From Saccopteryx bilineata (lineage: Eukaryota; Chordata; Mammalia; Chiroptera; Emballonuridae), in contig NC_089493.1 in the NCBI RefSeq assembly GCF_036850765.1, positions 297,737,349 to 297,801,348 on the forward strand: a DNA stretch of 64,000 bases, given 5' to 3'. The notes under the pieces were generated by a model. That model worked only from the letters and a program-made list of their open reading frames with translations. It ran no database searches and was not told the DNA's origin. Below, one piece after another: positions 10,601-22,836 of the stretch (position 1 is the first letter of the stretch; each line of letters starts with the position of its first letter). A program made the translations under genes and the position numbers.

Positions 10601-13600
10601 GTCCGGTAGAGTCTAGAGCCTGCAGCGATGCAGGGATTAGGAAGGGTGGGGGTGTGGCCCCCACCCCTCAGCCCCGGGTGTCAGTCTGTCCAGACTGTTC
10701 TTACAGACCGCAGTAGGATGCGGCCAGCAGGAGTCGGGCGGGTGCGGCCTCTGAGACCCAGCGCTGGGTCTGCCCACAGTCCAGACAGTTTCTACTGAGA
10801 CCCCTTGGAGGTGGACAGACCAGTCTCAGACTCGGGAGCATGTGGGGGAAAGCTCCGGCCTCAAGGCCAGAAACCTGAGTCGCTGACGCACCCCCCCCCC
10901 CCGCGTCCTGGCTGACCCCTCGGAGCAGCCCGGTGTCCCCAGGGTGGGCAGGAGGGACTGCTGGGGGCAGCTGCTGCCCCCCCCCAGGGGACGCTCCACC
11001 CAGGAAAGACGGTGCCCGCAGGACCAGGGAATGACTCAGCACGGGGGTCCGGTGGCCGCCCCCCACGGGGTCTCCCTGGGCCTCCCCCGCCCCCTCCACA
11101 ACTCGGTCCTCGCAGCCCCCCTGCACCAGAGCCCTGGCTACGTGGCTGTGAACCAGCTGTTCCGCGCTGGCCCTTTAAGATGAACCTGCACCTCTGAGAG
11201 CTCCCTTCTTTCTCACAGACAGAAACCCTGGCTCTTTTCACCACCAGACGTTTCGTGAGCACCTCTTCCAGGCTCGGGGGCTCCAGGCTGCGGTGCCAGG
11301 CCTGGGGCTGAGGTCCCTCCCCTGTGAGGGAGAACCCTCCTCACAGCTGAGATGTCCCTCAGGACCCTCCTCACAGCTGAGATGTCCCTCAGGACCCTCC
11401 TCACAGCTGAGATGTCCCGCAGGACCCTCCTCATAGCTGAGATGTCCCGCAGGACACCCGGACAGCTGAGATGTCCCTCAGGACCCCCTCCTCACAGCTG
11501 AGATGTCCCTCAGGACCCTCCTCACAGCTGAGATGTCCCTCAGGACCCTCCTCACAGCTGAGATGTCCCTCAGGACCCTCCTCACAGCTGAGATGTCCCT
11601 CAGGACCCTCCTCACAGCTGAGATGTCCCGCAGGACCCTCCTCACAGCTGAGATGTCCCTCAGGACACCCGGACAGCTGAGATGTCCCTCAGGACCCCCT
11701 CCTCACAGCTGAGATGTCCCTCAGGACCCTCCTCACAGCTGAGATGTCCCTCAGGACCCTCCTCACAGCTGAGATGTCCCTCAGGACCCTCCTCACAGCT
11801 GAGATGTCCCTCAGGACCCCCGGAAACTGAGATGTCCCTCAGGACCCTCCTCACAGCTGAGATGTCCCTCAGGACCCTCCTCACAGCTGAGATGTCCCGC
11901 AGGACCCCCGGACAGCTGAGATGTCCCACAGGACCCCCGGACAGCTGAGATGTCCCTCAGGACCCTCTTCACAGCTGAGATGTCCCTCAGGAACCCCCGG
12001 ACAGCTGAGATGTCCCTCAGGACCCCCGGACAGCTGAGATGTCCCTCAGGAACCCCCGGACAGCTGAGATGTCCCTCAGGACCCCCGGACAGCTGAGATG
12101 TCCCTCAGGACCCTCCTCACAGCTGAGATGTCCCTCAGGACCCTCCTCACAGCTGAGATGTCCCGCAGGACCCTCCTCACAGCTGAGATGTCCCTCAGGA
12201 CCCTCCTCACAGCTGAGATGTCCCGCAGGACCCTCCTCACAGCTGAGATGTCCCGCAGGACCCTCCTCACAGCTGAGATGTCCCGCAGGACCCTCCTCAC
12301 AGCTGAGATGTCCCTCAGGACACCCGGACAGCTGAGATGTCCCTCAGGACCCCCTCCTCACAGCTGAGATGTCCCTCAGGACCCTCCTCACAGCTGAGAT
12401 GTCCCTCAGGACCCTCCTCACAGCTGAGATGTCCCTCAGGAACCCCCGGACAGCTGAGATGTCCCTCAGGACCCCCGGACAGCTGAGATGTCCCTCAGGA
12501 ACCCCCGGACAGCTGAGATGTCCCTCAGGACCCTCCTCACAGCTGAGATGTCCCTCAGGACCCCCGGACAGCTGAGATGTCCCTCAGGACCCTCCTCACA
12601 GCTGAGATGTCCCTCAGGACCCTCCTCACAGCTGAGATGTCCCACAGGACCCTCTTCACAGCTGAGATGTCCCTCAGGACCCTCCTCACAGCTGAGATGT
12701 CCCTCAGGAACCCCCGGACAGCTGAGATGTCCCTCAGGAACCCCCGGACAGCTGAGATGTCCCTCAGGACCCTCCTCACAGCTGAGATGTCCCTCAGGAC
12801 CCCCCGGACAGCTGAGATGTCCCTCAGGACCCTCCTCACAGCTGAGATGTCCCTCAGGACCCTCCTCACAGCTGAGATGTCCCTCAGGACCCCCGGACAG
12901 CTGAGATGTCCCTCAGGACCCCCGGACAGCTGAGATGTCTCTCAGGACCCCCGGACAGCTGAGATGTCCCTCAGGACCCTCCTCACAGCTGAGATGTCCC
13001 TCAGGACCCTCCTCACAGCTGAGATGTCCCTCAGGACCCCCGGACAGCTGAGATGTCCCGCAGGACCCTCCTCACAGCTGAGATGTCCCTCAGGACCCCC
13101 TGACAGCTGAGATGTCCCTCAGGACCCTCCTCACAGCTGAGATGTCCCGCAGGACCCTCCTCACAGCTGAGATGTCCCTCAGGACCCCCGGACAGCTGAG
13201 ATGTCCCTCAGGACCCTCCTCACACCTGAGATGTCCCTCAGGACCCCCGGACAGCTGAGATGTCCCTCAGGACCCTCCTCACAGCTGAGATGTCCCTCAG
13301 GACCCCCCGGACAGCTGAGATGTCCCTCAGGACCCTCCTCACAGCTGAGATATCCCTCAGGAACCCCCGGACAGCTGAGATGTCCCTCAGGACCCTCCTC
13401 ACAGCTGAGATGTCCCTCAGGATCCTCCTCACAGCTGAGATGTCCTTCAGGACCCTCCTCACTGCTGAGATGTCCCTCAGGACCCCCCTCACAGCTGAGA
13501 TGTCCCTCAGGACCCTCCTCACAGCTGAGATGTCCCTCAGGACACCCCTCACAGCTGAGATGTCCCTCAGGAACCCCCGGACAGATGAGATGTCCCACAG

Positions 13601-16600
13601 GAACCCCCGGCTGGCCGCCACTCGCTCCTGGGACCGGGGCAGCCCTTCCCGTGTCTCCACCCTTCCCACCGGGTGTGGCTTCTCCTGTGACCTTGGTTAT
13701 ATAGACACCTCTTCCTTGAGTCCAGCGTGGGGTTTTCAAGATGGTGGTTCTTAAATTAAGCTGTAATCCATTCTGGTCCTGGGAGGTGGCAGCTGGAACA
13801 TGGGCCAACTCTGTCACCATCCTGGAATTTTTTAAATTAGTTGCCTTTTATAATTATTTTAATTCCTCTCTTCTTTACTGGGTTGTGTAAGCACCATGGA
13901 AGCAGACACCATCATGACCGTCTTGTCCATTCCTAGTACCGTGACGGGGAGATGGCACCGGCTCATGAAATATTTGCTGGCTTTTAACATTATTTGGGAG
14001 GGAAATCATGGTGAGAAGCTCGTGTCAGAGTTTCTTATGGTGGATGAGTTTTGAAGCAGGAAAAATGAGGTTTGGGATTTTTTTTTTTTTTAAAGACTTT
14101 TATAGATCTCATTTTTAGGACAATGTAGAAGATAATTAACCCTTTCTCCCGTCTCTCAAATTCTGATTACCAGGGAATTATATCGGATTTGTTCCCGGGA
14201 GTCGTTCTTCCAAAGGCGGATTACAAGGTTTTTACGGACGTACTGAATGAGAACATCAGAAAGATGAAACTCCAGCCAGTACCTTGGTTTATTGGGAAAA
14301 TCATCCAGGTGGGTTCCTTGGACCCGTGTGGGCATACACTGACATTACTGTTTGTTCAAATCAGGAATTATCAAGAATTGTGCACATTGGAGTCATGGCA
14401 GTGATCAGAGGTGCCTGGAGAGAGGGGGAGGGGGAGATGAGGGCACCTTATCTGTTATGCCTGCCGTTCATTTCCGAGTTGAAGCTTAAAACCCAGTATT
14501 TTTTTCATCATCATTTTCCTTTGGGCTTCTTTTTTTTTTTTTTTTTTTTTTTTTGTATTTTTCCGAAGCTGGAAACAGGGAGAGACAGTCAGACAGACTC
14601 CCGCATGCGCCCGACCGGGATCCACCCGGCACGCCCACCAGGGGGAGATGCTCTGCCCCTCCGGGGTGTCACTCTGTTGCAACCAGAGCCACTCTAGCTC
14701 CTGGGGCAGAGGCCAAGGAGCCATCCCCAGCGCCCGGGCCATCTTTGCTCCAATGGAGCCTCGGCTGCAGGAGGGGAAGAGAGAGACAGAGAGGAAGGAG
14801 AAGGGGAGGGGTGGAGAAGCAGATGGGTGCTTCTCCTGTGTGCCCTGGCCGGGAATCGAACCCGGGACCCCTGCACGCCAGGCCGACGCTCTACCACTGA
14901 GCCAACTGGCCAGGGCCCATTTTTTTTAATTTGGGGGTGGTCTTCCTTTTGGGGGCCCTGGGCTTTGAACTAGTCAGGTCTGTCTCAGTTACCAAGGGTA
15001 GAAACCCAACTCAGAACGCCTTCAGAAACGTGAACAGCAGGACTCAGGTGTTTAGAGAACACCTCTCTTCCGTTCTGGGCTACCTCTCTCTCTGCATTAA
15101 AGCTTCGTCCTCAGTTGGGACCCCAGCAGCCTCAGACTGACTCTGTCCCAGGTTCAAGCTCAGAAGAAAAAAAAAAAAAAAAGAGCGAGCATCATTCTCT
15201 CCAAGTGGCTTCAGCCAAAGCCCCAGGACCGAATGTGAAGGGTGTCGATCGTCAATGGCTTTCCTTGAATCAATGACGGGGAAGGTCATTTATATTCTAC
15301 AGAGTGAGGCCTGGCTCAGAAAATACATTTCCTCTCCTGAGAGTATGATCAAGTCGGGACAGCATGTGGGCTTCAAGAAGAACGTTTCCTGACTGACCAG
15401 GCGGGCGGTGGCGCAGTGGATAGAGCGTCGGACTGGGATGCAGAGGACCCAGGTTCAAAACCCCGAGGTCGCCGGCTTGAGTGAGGGCTCATCTGGCTTG
15501 AGTGGGGACTCACCAGCTTGAGCGCGGGGTCACTGGCTCAAGCATGAGATCATAGACATGACCCCATGGTCGCTAGCTTGAGCCCAAGATCACTGGCTCT
15601 TGATGCCTGAGGTCACTGGCTTGAGCAAGGGGTCACTTGCTCCACTGTAGCCCCCCAGCCAAGGCACATATGAGAAAACAATCAATGAACAACTGAAGAG
15701 ACAAAGGAGGCTGCAACAAAGAGTTGATGCTTCTGCTTCTCATCTCTCTCCCTTCTGGTCTGTCTGCCTCTATCTATCCCTCTCTCTGTCTCTGACACAC
15801 ACACTCACAAAAAGAAAGATGTTTCCAACAGAAATGCAATTTGCTAAAATGACCACTGGTTGGTTTGTTTTTTCTAGCAGAGGGGAGGAAGTATTGGGGG
15901 ACTGAGGGATAAAGGTGATGAGATGGAGAAGGACAGACTGGTCGTTGCAAAACAGTGACAGGGATGCCAAGTGCAGCAGAAGGAATGTAGTTGACAGAAC
16001 TGGGGCACCTGGGCGCGGTGCCAGGTGGACAGGGGAGTCGTTGGGGAGAAACTTGTAAAGTATCCGATCCGTGTAACCGTGTGCTGCCCACCGGAAACTC
16101 ATACAAAGTGACATGGAATGTAAAGTGTAATTAGAAAACATTTTCATGTAAAAATAAAAATAAGCCTGACCTGTGGTGGCTCAGTGGCTAACGCATCGAC
16201 CTGGAACGCCCAGGTCACCGGTTTGAAACCCTGGGCTTGCCCAGTCAAGGCACCTATGGGAGTTGAAGCTTCCATCCCCTTCCCTCTCTCTCTCTCCTCT
16301 CTAAAATGAGTAAATAAAGTCTTAAAAAATATTTTTTTAAACTAAAAATAAACAAAATAAAACGTAAGTCCTGGCCGGATAGCTCGGTTGGTTGGAGCGT
16401 CACCCGGAGCAGGGAGCTTGCCAGTTGCATTCCCCCCTCAGGGCGCAGAGAGGAGCAGCTCCCTGTTTCTGCCTCTCTCACATAAATAAATAAATATTAA
16501 AAATGAAATGAATCAATAAAAAACAAAAGAAGCAAGCTGGCATGGTGTAATGAGCAGAGCAGGGTCCTGCAACCGAGAGACTTTGTATTCAAATTCCGCG

Positions 16601-19600
16601 TCTGCCACCCGCGAGCCCGGGCAGGTGACAGACCCTCTCCTGATCTGCAGATTCTCGCCAGGAGACAGCGGTTCGTGACACCTGCACGGATGGAAGGAAA
16701 TGAGTTGGGTTCGTCACTCGGTGCTTCGCACACGAGAGTGTAAATCGTAGTAACTAGCAGTTCCGGTCTCTTAGGTGATCCGAGGCACACACCTCTGTGC
16801 CCTCATCCAAAAGACACACGAACGACGGGTCCTACAAGTGGCTGTGGTTCCGCAGAGGCGGGTGGGACCCTGGGGGTCCCCCGGCACCCCCCTCGTGCCT
16901 TGTCGACGTCCGATTGTCCCGCGGTTCCGGGAGGCGTGCCACGATGAGCCTCTCCCGTGTCTCCTCTCAGATCTACGAGATGATGCTGGTGCGACACGGC
17001 TTCATGATCGTCGGAGACACCATGGGGGGCAAGACCTGTGCCTATAAAGTCCTGGCCGCCGCCCTGGGTGACCTACACGCAGGTACGCCTCGCGTCCGCA
17101 GCTTCCAGGGAGGTCGGGACACCTCGGTCATCTGGCTCGGTGGCGATAAAGCCAAGCTGGCTGTCTGTTTATTTGTTGTCTGTTTTGGCCGTCCCTGTAT
17201 TGTGATGTCAGAGCCGGAGAGAGAATCTGGCTCGCAGGTGTCCTCTAGCAGAAAATAGAGGGGTGGGGAAACCTTCCAACAAGACTCTTTTTTTCTGAAG
17301 TTGGAAATGGGGAGGCAGTCAGACAGACTCCCGCATGCGCCCCACCGGGATCCACTCGGCATGCCCACCAGGGGGCGATGCTCTGCCCATCTGGGTCATT
17401 GCTCCATTACAACCAGAGCCATTCTAGCGCCTGGGGCAGAGGCCACAGAGCCATCCTCAGTGCCCAGGCCATCTTTGCTCCAATGGAGCCTCGGCTGCGG
17501 GAGGGGAAGAGAGAGACAGAGAGGAAGGAGAGGGGGAGGGGTGGAGAAGCAGATGGGCGCTTCTCCTGTGTGCCCTGGCCGGGAATCGAACCCGGGACTT
17601 CCGCACAGCAGGCCAAAGCTCTACCGCTGAGCCAACCAGCCAGGGCCTCAGTTGGTCTTTAAGGTCATATTATCTCTCGTCTAATGTTCGGGTGTCACCA
17701 GAGCCTGTGTAATTCGGGTCGGACCTTCTCTGCCCAGCCGACCAGATGGAGGAGTTTGCCGTGGATTACAAGATCATCAACCCCAAGGCCATCACCATGG
17801 GGCAGCTGTACGGGTGCTTCGACCCGGCCAGCCACGAGTGGACGGACGGCGTCCTCGCCAACTCCTTCCGGGAGCAGGCGTCCTCTACGTCCGACAGTCG
17901 CAAGTGGATTGTATTTGATGGGCCAGTGGATGCCGTTTGGATTGAAAACATGAACACCGTCCTGGACGACAATAAAAAGGTAGGTCTGGCGTCTGAGACC
18001 ACGTCTGCGTGGGTTTTAGGATAGGGACTCTTTTTTATTGAAGTGAGGGATTGATGAAAGCCCTATAATAAAAAAAAAAAATGTATTAGATGAAGAATAC
18101 ATGCCCCACCAGGAAGTGACAGTGATCAATTCATGAATTAGGCTTCTGTTTGTATTTATAGCAGGTAAGCTTTGTGTGTTTAGAGACATCAATTGCAGTG
18201 AGTTGGCCCCAGGCGCTGAGGTTGGCTCCAGGGCCTCTGCCTCAGGTGCTAAAAATAGCTCAATTGCTGAGCAACGGAGCAACACCCCAGATGGGCAGAG
18301 CATCACTCCCTAGTGGGCTTGCTGGGTGGATCCCGGATGGATGAGGGAGTCTGTCTCTCTGCCTCCCCTTCTTTCCTTGAATTAAAAAAAATAATAGAGA
18401 CAATGTTAAGTGGTTAAAAACCTCGGTGCTGGCATCAGATTGGGCCACTAACTTTACAACTAATTAAACTGTTCTTCTGTGGGCAAATGACATCACTTCT
18501 CTGAACCTCAGTTTCCTCAGGAGTTGAAACATTGTAATAGAATAGGAGTGTTGGTCATTCAATAAGGTAGCACACAGCACCTGCTCTACATATAGGATGT
18601 GTTTTGGTTATTTGTCGCTATACAACAAACTACCTTAATCCACAGTGACTTAACACAGTCATTTACTTTGCTGTTGATATTGAAGGGCTCACCTGGGCTC
18701 AGCTGATCCTCGTGAGATGAGCTGCCCAGCTGCTGGGAATGGCAGGTCCACATCTCAGGTGGCTTCTCCACTCCCTGTCTGGGGCTCATTCCTCCTTAAC
18801 CTCCCTCTCCCTCTCCCTCCCTCTCTCTCTCTCTCTCTTTCTCTCTTTCCATCTTCCCTCCCTGCCTCCCTCCTTCTCCAATAGCAATTTGTCTTCCAGA
18901 CCTCTCCACATGGGTCGGGCTTCTCACTGGGTGGTCTCAGGATTGTGGTGCTTCTCCCGTGGGAGCTGATTTGCAAGAGGCAGTAGGTGAACATTTCTGG
19001 GAAATTAGGAGCTATGCTTGGAATGGACATAGCTCTACTTTCTCTGAATCCTATTGGTCAAAGAAGTCACAAGTCCTGCCCAGATTCAAGAGAATGGAGA
19101 AATATAGACTCTTTTTTTTTTTTTTTTTTTTGATGGAGGTGGGCAAGGTCACACTGCAGAAGTGCAGGTGGGGAAGGAGGTACCATTGCAGCCGTCCTTG
19201 ACGGTGCGTTCTGTCACACGGTGTGCAGTGCGGCTAAAGAGCTTGGACTCTAGAGCTAGACACCTGGGTTCAGATCCTGCCTGGCCACTCACCAGCAGAC
19301 CAGCTCTTTTGTTTCTCTGTGCCTCAGTTTGATCACCTATAAAGTGGGGATAATGATGTCTACCTCACAGCGCTGTTAGGAAGACAAGATAAGTTAATAT
19401 TTGCAAACGGTTTGTTAGTGCCTGGCATAGAACACATGCTGTGCAACTGTTACAATAAAATAAAATGGATCCCCCTTTCAAGGAAGATTTTTTTTTTAAT
19501 ACTAACTGTATCATTCTCACATCGATTTTCCTACTGTGTTTAGATTTCACAAGATGAAGAGTGTGTCATGCTCACAATGGAAGACCTCCTTATTGAAATT

Positions 19601-22600
19601 ATACATACGCTAATTACAGCATGTGCATTATCTTGACTAAATAACAACTAAAAATAGAAACAATTTTTACTACCTGAGATGTACTCTGTTATTAGTTTAT
19701 ACAAATGTATCTGTTGGTCTTAAGATGGAAAGCATAAGAAGTCATCATCAATGATGTCCCTGATGGCTCTGCGTGGCTTTGGGTATAAGTGATACTGTCA
19801 CAAGTATGGGTATATTTTATTGTTCTTGATATTCAAAGATGACACGGCTGGTGGTGTCATTCCCATACAGCTGGGACCTTCCTGGGGGACATGTAGTGAC
19901 CTGTTTCTAAGAGTGTTTAATGCGGACCAGGTCATATGCAGGGACATTTTTTAGCCACAACTTAGTTATGAGTAGTAGCAAGGAACAATGGGGCTTCCCC
20001 TTTTTCCCTGAGAGCCAGGGTCACAGGCTGTCTATGGCTTCAGCACCCCCTGGAACAACCTGTGGGCACATCGGAAGTAGGGCCACTTAGTCTGTCGTTG
20101 GAGGGAGGCCGTCCTAGGCGTTTGCACAGCTTTCTACAGGGAGCTGGCCGCTCAACACAAGGACTTCCGACGGCCTTTCCTTCTGTTCTAAAAAAAGAGT
20201 TTTATGGAGATATTTTTATCATTCTAACCCTTGATCGGTCCACGGGGGAATTCCAAAGGAAGCCTTTTGTAAAAGCAAATAAAACAAGATGAAGGTGTGC
20301 TGTTACGTTCCAGGGTGAACACTGAGAAAGGAACCGTAGACCTTGGTGTGGTCCTTTAGCTTCTCGATCCTTTGTAAGGCTGCCGTTCAGAGACTCTCTA
20401 CCTCTGTTTAAAATCACAGCTCTCCCGACCCTGGCTGAGCGTTCTGCAGCCTGCCCTTCCATGTTATTTTTCTCCAGAGCACTTTGGCTGTTTTATATAC
20501 TATATAGATTTTGCTTATCTCCACTCTTCTCTCAGCAAAATGTAAACCCCTGGAGGACACGAACTTTTGACTGTTTTATTTATACACCTGACACATAGTA
20601 TGAACTCAACACACATTTTGAAGAGATTTCTTCTTTTTCTCCTCCTCCTCCTCCTCCTCCTTCTTTTCCAAGTGAGAGCAGAGGAAACAGAGAGACAGAC
20701 TGCTGCATGCACCCTGACCAGGATCCACCCAGCAGCCCCCAGATGGAACTGATGCTCTGCCCATCTGGGGCCATGCTTGCAACCGGGCTATTTTTAGCAC
20801 CTGAGGTGGTGGCTCCGCAGAGCCATCCTCAGTACCCAGGGCCGATGTGCTCGAACCAACTGAGCCACGGCTGCGGGAGCGGAAGAAAGAGAGAAGAGAA
20901 AGGAGGAGGGGTGGAGAGGCAGATGGGCGCTTCTCCTGTGTGCCCTGGCTGGGATTCGAACCCGTGACTTCCACACGCCAGCTGATGCTCTACCACTGAG
21001 CCAACCAGCCAGGGCCTGTTGAAGGGATTCAGACCATCCGTGTGTCCACTGAGGCCTCCCGCTTGCAGACAGAGTCCCACCCCTCTGCTTTCTCCTCCAG
21101 CTGTGTCTGATGAGCGGGGAGATTATCCAGATGAGCTCCAAGATGAGCCTGATCTTCGAGCCCGCCGACCTGGAGCAAGCCTCTCCAGCCACTGTGAGCA
21201 GGTCAGTCCCCTCGCACGGGCACCCCGGGGGACAGTGTGGCCTGGCTGGCCCTCAGCAAGGGCACAGGCTCGAACAATCCGCGAGTGAAGCCTGGCTGCT
21301 CGCAGACAGTGACTGTATCGTCCCTTAGCTTCGTTGCCAACTCAGTCCTCAGTCCACATCGCCGCCGAGGGTCTCAAATCGGGCGAGCACTTTGGAGACG
21401 AGTTTGACTTCCTCTACCTCCTACGTTAGAAAGTTCACACGTCTCCTGACACAGCAAGTCTGCCCCTCAGTGTGTACCTCACATCTAGACACCCTGGCCC
21501 GCGTACAAGAATTTTTATAGGGGCACGGTTCCCAGGAGCAAGTACTTGGAGACCATCCAAATGCCCATTAACAGGAAGGAATCAATGTGTCATAAAGTCA
21601 CAAATTGTAATATATATGTAGCACTCAAAAGAAATGTGTAATCCTAAGTTAAATAGATTAAGGAGACAATCTTAGTAATATGACATATAAAAGGAAACCC
21701 CCAATATTACACAGAGTACAGAGCTCCTTTTTAAAATGGTTAAAAACTAAAATAAATATATGTACATTTTGGGAACATATGGAGATGCTATAAATACCAT
21801 ATAAGAAGGAAGAAATCGGAGAATGGGGGGAATGCAGGATTTAATTCGCTATGTTACCTCAGGTGGGGAGAGCCAGGGGACGGGGTAGGGGTGACCACGT
21901 GGTTAGGAGGTTGTCGTCAAGACCCTAGCTACGGTCTGGGTGGTAGGTTCATGAGCACTTACTACATTATTGAAACAATGATCTAAGAAAGGCAATATAG
22001 GGCTAATAATGCATGTGCCAGGGGTGTTACATTAATCCAAGCCTGTGCACTTGGAGTCCATAGAGAATAGAATAGAATAGAATCCAATAGGATAGAATAG
22101 AATAGAATAGAATAGAATCCAATAGAATAGAATCCAATAGAATAGAATCCAATAGAATAGAATCCAATAGAATAGAATAGAATAGAATAGAATAGAATAG
22201 AATAGAATCCAATAGAATAGAATAGAATAGAATCCAATAGAATAGAATAGAATAGAATAGAATAGAATAGAATAGAATAGAATAGAATCCAATAGAATAG
22301 AATAGAATAGAATAGAATAGAATAGAATAGAATAGAATAGAATAGAATAGAATAGAACAGAATCAGCCCACATCCCCAAAGACAGTGTGAGGTCAGAGAA
22401 GAACACATTAGACCACGTCAGACCATCTTAGGCTCCCAACTTAGTGCGCTAGGTGCTGGCTGTGTGACCACTTCCAAGTCACCTTAGCCTCTCTGAGCCA
22501 TGGTCCCGCATGACTAAAACATAGACCGTAAGGAAAAAGCATTTAGAGACGAAGGTTATTAGGACCTAGCAGAGTCCTGGCATGCAGGAGATCAATACCT

Positions 22601-22786
22601 GATAGCTGGCGTTAGTGACAAACGAGGGAGCACCTGTGTGTGACAGAAGGGGGACATGTGCTGTGTGAAATGTTGCACGTCTTGCATGGTGACACGGCAA
22701 CTATGATGATGACAACAGTTTCCATTGACTAGAGTTCTCTACGTGCTGGGCATGGCACTAAACTCTTCATTGGCATTTTATTCAAC

Positions 22787-22836
<50 letters not shown>

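Noticed and set aside
11471..13820. Repeated ORFs such as [10 protein letters not shown] and [10 protein letters not shown]
   Set aside because: Products of a 30-bp minisatellite whose period is a multiple of three; no start context, splicing or other sign of coding.
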